Assembly (NCBI GenBank): GCA_031841125.1
Contig: CM063112.1
Coordinates: forward strand, 65,864,057 to 65,928,056
Direction of reading: 5' to 3'
DNA from: Acanthococcus lagerstroemiae
Lineage: Eukaryota > Arthropoda > Insecta > Hemiptera > Eriococcidae
Length of the DNA stretch: 64,000 nucleotides
Position 1 is the first letter of the stretch, and every line of letters begins with the position of its first letter. Below, piece after piece: positions 59,001-64,000 of the stretch. The notes beneath the pieces were generated by a model. It saw only the letters and a program-made list of their open reading frames with translations. It did no database searches and had not been told where the DNA came from. The position numbers and the translations under genes were made by a program.

Positions 59001-62000
59001 GAGCCATTTGAAAATCACAAACATCCGCCAGATGTCAGCTACTATGCTGTACAATCTTGGGAAATCCGAATGATAATAGCCGCGTCTGATTGTGCGAGGG
59101 AGATTTTGTATCAGTTTGGATAGGTAGTGTGATAGAAAAATAAGATAAAGTGGGCTTACCGTTCTTCGTAGACATTCTTGAACTGCTGGTCCGCCTTGTA
59201 GGTAGAAAGCGGTAGTCTCGTTTAGCTACAAATATATTGATAAAATGCTTTGAATAATCGCAACGTAAATTTGACTTCACTACATGCACATAAACTGACG
59301 GACACATTTAATTAACTGTTTATAGCAAATCCGGCTTCAATGTTAGAGCATTGGACATTGGACTAGAACTGCCGCCGTTCAGTTTTACATATCAGCCTTC
59401 TCTGACGTATCTTTAAAAAGTCACTAAACATTTTTTTTCTTTTTTTAATGCATTTATTTTATTTAATAAGCATTACATCCTTTCCTGACCTAATTTGAAG
59501 CAGCAATAACAGAATTGTTTTCTATCCCGTTTGAATTATTTAATGATAACACCGTTACCACATAATACTATACATATGTACTACAATAACATAATATTTG
59601 GCTATCCTCGGTCATGTTTTCAGCAATAATCGTGTTTTTACTTGGACGCTGTTCAGCAAAAGGGAACCAACCAACATTTGTAAACAAAATGAGTTATTAG
59701 TTTCGTTGGAAAGAGCGTAAAAAGTAGAATTTTTCAAAATTTGGGCCCCCGATTCAAAACTGTGTACTCACGTTGAAGAAATCTTATCAGTAAACGCTGT
59801 GTCATACAGTTTCTACATGGCTCTTGAACTTCGAATCACATGTTCTCAAAAAGCGAATTTTGCTAGTAGGTTCCCTTTTGCTGAACTGCAGCTATAATAA
59901 ACATAGGATGTATTGCTTCTAATAAATCCATTAAGTTGGGAAAATTATTTCAGGAAGGTGGAATAGTTGATAGAAAAAGGAAAATCCGCAGTCCGGTGCC
60001 GGACATTATAAATGAAGTGATTGCAAAATTGCAGTGGCCGAAATTCTGGTCTTCCAATGCGATGATGGTCGACAACTACAACGAGGCACTATCATTTAAC
60101 ATTACACGATCAGCCTGTTTTTTGGTAGAAGTTACTATTGTTCCATCTAACTTTATTTTGTGGCCACATCCATTTTATCATACCCATACTATGGTAGAAG
60201 GCCACATTTCGCTCCTCCATTACCCGGATTGGCTTTTCTCATTTCAAGGCTGGCACTGATGAATACTCTCGGCTTAAGGTTGGCCGGGCGGTATCCCCGG
60301 CCGGGCCGGACGAGCGCGTAAGGGGGCGCGGGCCCCGAGTCTATCCACGAATTAAAAAGTCACATTTCGATGGCAAACTTTAATGTGAGAAAGGTACACT
60401 TCACCGAACGATACGCAGAGAGAATACGGCGCTAACACATGTACTTCGTTTCCCGAATTTTGTAATGGTAAATACATACACACACACATACGTACGTACG
60501 TAATCAGCTATCGAACTTATTCTCCGGTACATCGCCCGGGAAAATTACAGCTTGCAACGTACCCGTAGTACGTGCAGCTTAGGAGGTGGTATCGAGATAA
60601 GAATGTTTGTCACCGGCTAGGTAAACTGCATTACCTGAAATGTAACGAACGGTATGACCGATCGAAAACATAAATTTTGTATGGCAGCTGATGGCCAAGG
60701 GCTCGGTTTATACCACAATACAAAGAGACCTTTAGTATAAATACAGTAAGTTTTAAAAGATTTGTCCTGAGCTATTTTCTTAGTTGTGATGAAGTTTGTT
60801 CTTTGATGTTACATCATGTCTTCTTAGTACTTTGAAGTTGACCACTATTAAGATAAGTAGTTCTCGCCTCATCTGTGATAGGTTTGCTCTTAAATATTTC
60901 ATTACTCGCAAGTTTTTTTTTCAGCTTCCCCACAAATTTTTCCATCTTAGTACATATGTATTTTTTAAATGTTGTTTGAGTCGCCAGAAAATGCTCGAAT
61001 TTCCTTTAGAAACTTGTAGGTATGTACTTGAAATAGTTTTGTGAAACATGTATTCGTTGAGCTATAAAGGTGGTGAACTTCCATTTTGCAAAATGTTCAA
61101 AATAATTATGTTTGGTAGTTCGAGTACAAATTTTTTTTTCACTTTTTTATTCGCTTAGTTTTCCTTTTTTTACACTTCGGAACCGTGTTGATACCTATAT
61201 TAAACTTTGTTCAAAGTACCTACGTTTAGGTAAGACCAAATTTTTCGCATTTGATAGTAAGAAGCAAACCTAGTACCCTTTCAAAATTTGGCAAATGTAA
61301 TATTTCGCTAAAAAAAAAAAAAAAAAAAAAAATAGCATGTGGAAAAGGTCTGGGATCCGGGACAAAAATGAATTTTATTCCAGTTCGAACGGAATAACCC
61401 GTACGGAATCGGAATTCAATGAAAGTCATGCTACATATTTAATTGTGTTCAATCGACATATTCTTATTACATTTTAATATTTTCCTTTGATTTCAGATTG
61501 GAAGTTCGTTATTCGACGAAGAAGGATCAAAAATTGTACAAAAATTAGTCGATAAAGCTGCAACCAAAGGTGTCCAGCTTTATTTCCCAGTCGATTTTAT
61601 TACAGCGGATAAGTTCGATGAGAATGCTAACTGCTCAAGTGCTACTATTGAAAGCGGGATCCCGAACAATTGGATGGGCCTCGATATAGGACCGAAGTCC
61701 GTTGAACTGTTCCTGGAACCCATAAAACAAGCTAAACTAATTATTTGGAATGGGTAAAGATGAACATTATTTTTATTCATTTTCATTATTGATTTTGTAG
61801 TTGAAGACCACTACATCGCTTATGCTGTACCGTGGGAGTAATTGAAATTTAGTTGGACAACATCGTTTTATAGGTCCATTCGACTGAAAATGGAATACAA
61901 ATTAACAGGAAAATAAAGAAAAAATGTTCAGTATACATGTAGAACCCCACAATTATTTAGTTTTTATGTATAATTACATATTTCACGGACTGTGATATAC

Positions 62001-63845
62001 ATACTGTTTATCAATTTGTCGGTATTTGAGGTCGCTAAGTCTAAATTGGTCATTAATTTCTATATTACTTCACTTTTACAGCCTCCTAAGACCACAATTT
62101 AGAGACTGCTCTGAAGTATAGATCTTTCTTATCACTATGCATCGTTTCATGTCGGGTGTTTTGGGTTACTGAAACCAAATTGCTTCAGTTTTTCTGGTAC
62201 GTTATTTTAGGAGTCTTCTACAGCAACGATGTGGAAACCAGCTCTTGATTATATTTATATTTTCTCAGCTGTAGTGTGTCGATTCGTAGATATTTTAAAT
62301 TCTTAAGTTTAGATTTGTCGTCTCGAACAAGAGATGGATTTCTATTTTGTATTGATTTTTCTTTTATCTGGTTTACCATGTGTATGTGCTGGTCAGTTGT
62401 AGAATATCCCCTTCTAAATCCGGCTTGAGATGTATTTTGATTGTTATCTGGTATACTGTGTAATTAATTTTTTAGAATTTTCAGAAACTTTATTGAGATT
62501 GTCTGATAGACTGAGCGGTCTGTAATTTCCTATTTCAACTGTGCTTCCCTTTTTATGTGAAGTAATCATTTCGGATAGGTACCCATCATTTTTCGGGGTT
62601 CTTTTCTGTGTCGATAATTTTATTGCATATTTTAGTAAGCGGTTTTATGAGGACTTCGACAAGCTGTTTCAGTTTCAAGGTGTTGTTTTCTATGCTGTCG
62701 GGACCTGGGGCCTTGGTTCATTTCTAGTTTGCTTCAGGGCGTGCTCCACTTGTCGTGCCCTGATAGGTGGAAAGGACAGTTCTGCTGATTCTGTTTCTCT
62801 TAACCTTCCGGATATATTAACTGTTCTTATTCCTTATTTATTGTTTATCGTAAAATTTGTCTGTGGCTATTTTAATTATGTTGTTTTTCCTGCATCTGGT
62901 ATCGCCTTTTTCGTCCTTCAACTTGTTTATTATTGTGTATCCGTTCGCTAACTCCTTTTTAACTTCACATGCGGACCACGAGTTTTCTGTTATCTCTTTT
63001 ATCTTATTCTCTTCAAATTTCCGGATGTTGCTCCTGATTTCTCTTCTTATAGGTTTTTGTATTTCGCTGAGTTTTATTTGACTTTTTGATAGTCCTGCCT
63101 TCCCTCGAAGTTCCTCTCTTCTCTCCATCAGTTTTTTCGTATTCAGTGTAATTTTGTCGTTCGCATTCTCTATGTTTCGTCCACTTCCCTGATTATTTTT
63201 ACTAGTTCGCTATACAGACTCTGTCTTTTGACCTTGATTGTACATATTCTGTGAAATGCTTCGTCACGTATGCACATGCCTTCTTGACGTTGTGCAGAGG
63301 TATAGTCCTTTTCATCCTGTCGTTAGTTTTCTTATGTGTATTTACTGTATGCCGCCTTGGTCTTGATTTGCACGTGGCATTTTACTATTTTATGGTCCAA
63401 GGCAAACCCGAAGGCAGAAAACAAGAGTGGGAAGATAACTTTGATTAGCAACAGGTCGTTCGTGAGTCGATGATCTACTTTATAGGAAGTTATACAATAC
63501 ATATATGAACAAGCGGGCTGCGTAAATATTATTATTGACACACCTCGAGCCGATTTATTATGACAATGTACTTGTAAATCAGAACCTTATCGGTTCCTAT
63601 GAAGTAGAAAACACGCTTCAACAAATTTTTCCTTTTGAATGTTAGACCAGCTGGAGTATTCGAATTTGATAAGTTTTCATGCGGTACGAAAGCTATTATG
63701 GATGCCGTTGTAGAGGCCACCGCTAAAGGAGCGACAGTCATCATCGGTGGTGGTGATACTGCTACCTGCGCAGCCAAGTGGGGTACTGAAGATAAAGTTA
63801 GCCATGTCAGTACGGGTGGCGGCGCCAGCTTAGAGTTATTGGAAG
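31522..63845 (+). CDS. Pgk: Phosphoglycerate kinase, seven of probably eight exons
   Basis: PGK is the cytosolic glycolytic enzyme that transfers a phosphate from 1,3-bisphosphoglycerate to ADP, making ATP and 3-phosphoglycerate. Coding exons are 31522-31583, 45954-46157, 47679-47823, 48028-48227, 49317-49455, 61497-61753 and 63646-63845. All introns are GT..AG and all phases match, giving 402 residues of the usual 415 or so. Catalytic motifs are intact: RVDFNVP (about 21-27), SHLGRPDG (61-68), [21 protein letters not shown] in the hinge region, WNGPAGVFE near 334 and GGGDT in the nucleotide site, then [13 protein letters not shown]. The last dozen residues should lie on an exon right of 64000. 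Introns 1 and 5 are 14.4 and 12.0 kb, filled by transposable elements. Nothing in the reading frame suggests a pseudogene. Confidence 0.95.
31584..34500. other. PGK intron 1, left part
   Basis: Mostly unassigned AT-rich intron. It holds the inverted repeat 32694-32980, a GGATCCGG-type patch at 33090-33180 and a poly-A run at 33741-33770. Confidence 0.5.
32694..32980. mobile_element. MITE with 20-bp perfect inverted ends
   Basis: TTGATCGTTTCAGAAATGAC at 32694-32713 is matched exactly, inverted, at 32961-32980. Inside, TTGGTAGGAA (32741-32750) pairs with TTCCTACCAA (32935-32944). The right arm contains the palindrome TGACGTCA. Target duplication not identified. Confidence 0.75.
34512..35890. 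mobile_element. Long-inverted-repeat (Mutator/foldback-like) element with 11-bp target duplication
   Basis: The arms (about 34512-34980 and 35225-35890) are reverse complements over roughly 470-660 bases. Each is made of repeated words such as GAAATGTACCCGAAATGTACC and blocks GGTGGGGCCAGGGTAACG and CCCTTCCCATGTAATGACC. The right arm holds one extra internal copy. The tips are GGTCCGTTACCCTG and its complement. The direct repeat CTCCGCAAGAG flanks it exactly at 34501-34511 and 35891-35901. Long arms with a 9-11-bp duplication fit Mutator-like elements. No transposase is present. Confidence 0.8.
36140..36498 (-). repeat. Gypsy-type LTR (3' LTR of the minus-strand element)
   Basis: It begins TGTAA and ends TTACA, as LTRs do. 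On the element's own strand it is preceded by a purine-rich tract (GGGGATGGGGGATG, about 36499-36515) that would be the polypurine tract. The matching 5' LTR is not in the window. Confidence 0.65.
36640..38270 (-). pseudogene. Gypsy-type pol fragment: RT end, RNase H, integrase
   Basis: Minus strand, from high to low coordinates. 38270-38030: end of reverse transcriptase ([12 protein letters not shown]). 38030-37800: RNase H ([32 protein letters not shown]). 37600-37210: integrase zinc finger ([26 protein letters not shown]) and catalytic core start ([20 protein letters not shown]). 37240-36830: second catalytic block ([14 protein letters not shown]). 36830-36640: integrase C-terminus ([10 protein letters not shown]). 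Frames are broken in several places. The gag, protease and 5' LTR ends are missing, so it is a dead fragment in PGK intron 1. Confidence 0.85.
38271..39496. other. PGK intron 1 between retrotransposons
   Basis: No gene seen. The last 250 bases or so may be the 5' UTR of the non-LTR element that follows. Confidence 0.4.
39497..40585 (+). CDS. ORF1 protein of the non-LTR element (PHD finger, coiled coil)
   Basis: 362 residues. A PHD-type finger at about 11-66 has [16 protein letters not shown] and CIDC spaced C2-C2-H-C-C2. An acidic linker follows, then a coiled coil at about 105-160 ([33 protein letters not shown]). After it comes [11 protein letters not shown] and an RNA-binding-like domain with DTCHRLP and [10 protein letters not shown], then a proline/threonine-rich tail. 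ORF1 proteins bind the element RNA and form particles with it; PHD-bearing ones are known in several CR1/Jockey-related clades. The frame is intact. Confidence 0.85.
   Translation: MSSSFTLDDLCARCSNRISPKKIKKVPLCSVCQRHLHFQCSSVAAKTWSSLTVQERLRWTCIDCQHKVSSNRGTRRSLDLSSDTESDNKRSKTMCDQSLTLSNIALLLEPLRLEIASVKQQVAEMQTSNQTIINNLVAENKFLKAQVESLRSENAELQQYTRRNNCVVSGLPVTKDETPIQTALKVFKALDLPYTVNDIDTCHRLPMKDCNALPLFLIRFVNRHKKNDFITKGIQKKLSAAVFAGDPSVRIYFNEHLTPGTSKLLKYAKTLKTVGFTKIFTRDCNVLAGRGSGRPVKIVSCDQVDELLRATPLNPARGRVPLLATSTPNASTSPSTQHAVTPRQVTQSVQPSTNTVYSTMEQ
40624..41757 (+). CDS. Third ORF of the non-LTR element, unknown function
   Basis: 377 codons with no stop, in a frame different from ORF1 and ORF2. It starts 38 bases after the ORF1 stop and ends 35 bases inside ORF2. 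The first 45 residues hold two hydrophobic stretches split by RR ([26 protein letters not shown]), resembling a signal or membrane anchor. The rest is rich in N, K, T and S, with N-x-S/T sites (NCT, NVT, NIT) and scattered cysteines. No nucleic-acid-binding motif is seen and I recognise no family. An open frame of this length is not expected by chance in AT-rich DNA. It could be a real accessory protein, or a captured sequence. Confidence 0.7.
   Translation: MKLLFLQSFLLLCKSFSIFRRLLAPLSITITLLIQLNCTYVLQLTKTTLGEYKTGTKIQTQVQMRSDNKIGCTNYALNHKLFSHHVTNHRNYNVTITSKHNDYTFYILSHRNWKQTKNLPKANKAINYYSQANVESPSHESKLSAAMQLLPLTTCTKWQIDLYSARFGLLKQKKELSNTKTAHNTYKSITDTHIFGTFRLDSFAVIVELTARNRIHTKCRLIEENEQKPGYEIRKRFPPNFWACLTSDSEINYKFKMKISWNTKHFRIILLSKGLTFFRLVNITNSEKKPTTKLQDCDTLSISFAQVKLTRTTRLPEVSCILDEITKYSAGERRLSGEGICEMHAYYLDYSKGTCSAGNVVDVISSDEPKTFKHFLL
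41723..42931 (+). CDS. ORF2 part 1: APE-type endonuclease domain
   Basis: The first part of ORF2, 402 residues before a frameshift stop. Endonuclease motifs are in order: [14 protein letters not shown] (catalytic E), [20 protein letters not shown] (D-x-N), CIDHVMI and LTDHAIIL (final DH). A basic linker follows ([19 protein letters not shown]). This enzyme nicks the target DNA to prime reverse transcription. Near 42905 the frame is lost: the protein runs on in the +1 frame. Confidence 0.85.
   Translation: MSQKHLNIFYCNIRNLAQHFDELVRVLDTMHEEKNIEFDVITLSETWIEENVLQRYQLPGYNASIEARTDGRRSGGVICYTKKNLSVINIEQLQLDTCNALKVSIGLESGGLLHQTHQENRLDIILMYRDCSSSKSTFLKELENSLRANGETILLGDINIDLYDQHASKDYLNLLFSSGFTSVQNLPSRISTCIDHVMIRSRNRFNAETQVEDIGLTDHAIILLKVTSRGRSDFISNHNPLRKQNFINYQRLDTLISNYDWDGFKLEDTPTKSFSKLTSILKDLQEKATTTGTSYQSGYTKLRKPWATREIHNLSRQKTEIYLNMKANPNDAALKTQFKDISKRIKQAVRKAKIHFYNNLLENNMDNPKKYWQIVNDISGANNRSSIHKVVVDGREILSRNS
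42897..44546 (+). CDS. ORF2 part 2: reverse transcriptase
   Basis: 549 residues in the +1 frame relative to part 1. RT motifs are in order: [10 protein letters not shown] with [35 protein letters not shown], the catalytic [11 protein letters not shown], and the [15 protein letters not shown] thumb. The C-terminal part is [11 protein letters not shown], then [10 protein letters not shown]. The enzyme copies element RNA at the nicked target. Natural ORF2 would be one frame; a small deletion around 42900-42920, where a GREI-type motif meets YFHEIPDKI, is the likely cause. Otherwise the copy looks young. Confidence 0.88.
   Translation: MMAGRYFHEIPDKILQKYQLDQAKFNCNLENGIDTHWKDHLCNFKITNPDVKKAIQTLRKKFSKGIDETATVTVKNNIDLFTQILPPLFNQSLEAGEFPEPLKMAKIIPIYKKGDKTQVQNYRPISLLSTFSKIFESVVKEKLVNFLNHINLFSPKQYGFMKTKSTDLALFSHITSVTDSLEKNNATVGIYLDLEKAFDTVDHQILAYKLEKAGIAGPLFSWFKSYLNNRQQCVELNDVRTQSLSVCSGVPQGSVLGPVLFNIYLNDIFELPLRAETLAFADDLSLLYSSENHNQINEAFFHDQRLLTTWFRANRLSLNHNKTTYVVFGYKTPSWSSDLNLTFHNHSSPLPCNCEKLNQTKTITYPGLTIDEKLTWHDHSIQLQGKLRKLNYLFFHLRNHFKINHLRRIYLALYESVLSYGIIHWGGSCHIQPLKVLQNKLARCILNTSRTESEKILYDRLSVSSFKNLYKKRMLMFVFKNKFLFRIYNTITRTRSGAGPTSAFPAWRKSHSRLQARYKGYELFNKLVPAARRLLKISEYKKYINTIYN
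44643..44667 (+). other. 3' UTR hairpin of the non-LTR element
   Basis: GGGGCACCG and CGGTGCCCC form a perfect 9-bp stem with a 7-base loop, about 100 bases after the RT stop. A second smaller stem GGGCCATGTGGCCC is at about 44858-44871. Such 3' structures can be recognised by the element's own RT. Confidence 0.7.
44939..45953. other. PGK intron 1, right end
   Basis: No gene. It includes a G run at 45489-45498 and a GC-richer patch at 45500-45600 I cannot assign. Confidence 0.4.
45954..46157 (+). CDS. Pgk: PGK exon 2 (N-terminal substrate site)
   Basis: The acceptor TTTACAG ends at 45953. It encodes [10 protein letters not shown], completing the PGK signature begun in exon 1, and the 3-phosphoglycerate-binding SHLGRPDG. 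The donor is GTAACG at 46158, leaving two bases of an arginine codon. Confidence 0.94.
46379..46913. repeat. 125-bp direct repeat with internal short tandem repeats
   Basis: 46379-46503 and 46788-46913 share CTTCCGAGAGCAGACAGCTG, CAGTATTTTACTGCAATCG and more, with few differences, 409 bases apart. Between them are about four degenerate copies of a 28-35-bp unit (AGACCGTAAACTGGAAAATTCGC) at 46538-46660. Confidence 0.8.
46989..47082 (-). repeat. Dispersed repeat 'TTTTACCGACTTTTCG', copy C
   Basis: Reverse complement of the sequence at 1505-1602 and 6405-6502, with more changes. In PGK intron 2. Confidence 0.75.
47679..47823 (+). CDS. Pgk: PGK exon 3
   Basis: It encodes [14 protein letters not shown] and the LLENLRF substrate-binding motif, ending SGNK. 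The acceptor CTTTTTAG ends at 47678 and the donor is GTAAAA at 47824. Confidence 0.94.
48028..48227 (+). CDS. Pgk: PGK exon 4
   Basis: It encodes [19 protein letters not shown], which includes the substrate-binding arginine, and the start of the interdomain helix ([14 protein letters not shown]). The acceptor is TTCCTAG ending at 48027 and the donor is GTAATA at 48228. Confidence 0.94.
48228..49316. other. PGK intron 4
   Basis: Contains the inverted repeat at 49052-49186; otherwise unassigned. Confidence 0.5.
49052..49186. repeat. Inverted repeat, probable MITE
   Basis: 49052-49088 (TTCGCATCAGATTGTTG, GTTCTATCG, GAATAC) pairs with 49149-49186 at roughly six mismatches in 37. Size and shape fit a small MITE; no target duplication seen. 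Confidence 0.6.
49317..49455 (+). CDS. Pgk: PGK exon 5
   Basis: It encodes [15 protein letters not shown], the start of the nucleotide-binding domain, through [10 protein letters not shown] to KNMK. The acceptor is TGTTTAG ending at 49316 and the donor is GTGAGT at 49456. Confidence 0.94.
49456..50445. other. PGK intron 5, left part
   Basis: No gene, named repeat or RNA seen. Confidence 0.4.
51290..54175 (+). pseudogene. RTE-type non-LTR retrotransposon inserted in the Jockey/I-type element
   Basis: Endonuclease at 51310-52050 ([40 protein letters not shown]). Reverse transcriptase at 52127-53831 in two frames ([76 protein letters not shown]). The C-terminal segment is at 53820-54057 (YAGHVAR...KW, then [12 protein letters not shown]). 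The 3' UTR ends in an (AAAAT)n tail at 54152-54173. The 5' end is truncated before the endonuclease's first motif. At least two frameshifts and stops near 52052 and 52078 make it inactive. The W-rich tail with GKRK..PPLRW fits the RTE clade. Confidence 0.8.
53743..55311. repeat. 1.57-kb direct duplication, copy 1
   Basis: Includes the RTE 3' end, its tail and 1.13 kb of the flanking minus-strand element. It is nearly identical to 56422-57996. Confidence 0.92.
55402..55920 (-). repeat. Dispersed repeat related to 2691-2866, with 150-bp tandem duplication
   Basis: 55402-55502 is the reverse complement of about 2767-2866. 55645-55780 and 55785-55918 are tandem copies of a unit with ACTTCGAGTACTTCTC, ACCAAAATTTGGAATCAA and TGATTCRATAGTT. 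The last part matches 2691-2765 reversed. Confidence 0.75.
55950..56013. repeat. (AT)n microsatellite
   Basis: About 64 bases of uninterrupted TA repeats, preceded by ACATATAA units. Confidence 0.95.
56422..57996. repeat. 1.57-kb direct duplication, copy 2
   Basis: It starts at AGATGTTAAACTTGAAG and ends at GTATAAAAACT, as copy 1 does. Differences are few: scattered substitutions, a one-base length change in a T/G run near 57313, loss of three bases near 57437 and extra TTC units near 57570. Confidence 0.92.
57997..58690. repeat. Degenerate minisatellite, AACTGGTTAGTATGTAAACC-type
   Basis: Many diverged copies of a unit of about 20-30 bases (AACTGGTTAGTATTTAAACC, GCTGGTTAATATGCAGACC, AACCAAGTAGTTTGCGAACC). 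The densest part is 58280-58690. A MITE sits inside at 58076-58275. Confidence 0.7.
58076..58275. mobile_element. 200-bp MITE, GGGCCAGTATTATAA ends
   Basis: The left end GGGCCAGTATTATAAAG is matched by the right end, the complement of AGGCCAGTATTATAAGAC, both followed by TTGGTTAA. TGA is directly on each side (58073-58075, 58276-58278). End sequence and size fit PIF/Harbinger-type MITEs. Confidence 0.8.
58691..61496. other. PGK intron 5, right part
   Basis: No gene seen. It holds the inverted-repeat element at 59651-59886, a GC-rich block at 60283-60345, a (CA)n(CGTA)n run at 60474-60503 and poly-A at 61308-61332. Confidence 0.5.
59651..59886. mobile_element. MITE with 18-bp perfect inverted ends
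   Basis: GTTCAGCAAAAGGGAACC at 59651-59668 is exactly complementary to 59869-59886. The element is 236 bp and non-coding. Target duplication is not evident. Confidence 0.75.
61497..61753 (+). CDS. Pgk: PGK exon 6
   Basis: It follows a 12-kb intron. It encodes [33 protein letters not shown] (with N for the first G) and IIWNG. The acceptor is TTTCAG ending at 61496 and the donor is GTAAAG at 61754. Confidence 0.94.
62080..63240 (-). pseudogene. Second RTE-like retrotransposon copy, decayed, minus strand
   Basis: 63128-62838 encodes a lysine/glutamate-rich linker ([43 protein letters not shown]). It corresponds segment by segment to the linker of the + strand RTE copy at 52260-52480. 62600-62200 on the minus strand holds RT pieces ([23 protein letters not shown]) with stops. 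It lies in PGK intron 6. Confidence 0.7.
63646..63845 (+). CDS. Pgk: PGK exon 7
   Basis: It encodes [10 protein letters not shown], the nucleotide-site [10 protein letters not shown] and [19 protein letters not shown]. The donor is GTAAGA at 63846. Reading through the donor gives only a few non-conserved residues and a stop, so a last exon outside the window is expected. Confidence 0.93.
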
Positions 63846-64000
63846 GTAAGATGATATTGACATGCTAACGCAAGTTCAACTGGCATTAGAAGCGCATCGA
63901 AAAATAAAACAATTTTAATTAATCAGTAGTGGTATTGGAAAGAAGAAGTAGAGGGTACATTTACCCCCCCCCCCCTCAAATGTTCAGCAAGTTGATGGAA
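63846..64000. other. PGK intron 7, partial
   Basis: Starts with GTAAGA; contains a C run at 63964-63975. The last PGK exon is expected beyond the edge. Confidence 0.7.

Overview
The window is nuclear DNA of an animal, almost certainly an insect. Genes have spliceosomal introns with GT..AG ends, the sequence is AT-rich, and most of it is transposon debris. The order cannot be fixed from sequence alone. Two conserved genes lie head-to-tail on the + strand. The first is the C-terminal half of SART1 (tri-snRNP splicing factor, yeast Snu66 family), nine exons between 5276 and 20250. The second is PGK (phosphoglycerate kinase), seven exons between 31522 and 63845, with a short last exon beyond the right edge. 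Both were assembled by reading through exons; every proposed junction keeps the reading frame and every intron begins GT and ends AG.

Layout. 1-5275: sequence upstream of the first visible SART1 exon, holding a hAT-type MITE, a broken mariner copy and an old minus-strand non-LTR retrotransposon cut by a small DNA transposon. 5276-20250: SART1, with a 143-bp-period tandem array, a tRNA-derived SINE, a TA-flanked hairpin MITE and a 511-bp hAT-like element in its introns. 20251-31521: intergenic, holding a Harbinger-like MITE, a 1.15-kb hAT-like element with a perfect 8-bp target duplication, a decayed multi-copy gene of a DUF7869-like family split by another MITE, and a minus-strand SWIM-finger gene fragment. 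31522-64000: PGK. Its intron 1 (14.4 kb) carries a long-inverted-repeat element with an 11-bp target duplication, a truncated Gypsy-type LTR element, and a nearly intact non-LTR retrotransposon (39497-44938). Its intron 5 (12 kb) holds an RTE-type element nested inside a Jockey/I-type element, a 1.57-kb direct duplication of that nested junction, a minisatellite and more MITEs. Intron 6 holds a second, decayed RTE-like copy.

The most unusual object is the non-LTR element in PGK intron 1. Between a PHD-finger ORF1 and an endonuclease/reverse transcriptase ORF2 it has a third, uninterrupted 377-codon ORF of unknown function. That ORF starts 38 bases after ORF1 and overlaps the start of ORF2 by 35 bases. 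It has a hydrophobic N-terminus and no family I recognise.

How the genes relate: SART1 (pre-mRNA splicing, nucleus) and PGK (glycolysis, cytosol) are unrelated housekeeping genes that happen to be neighbours. Nothing suggests co-regulation. The rest is a record of repeated insertion into introns and intergenic space.
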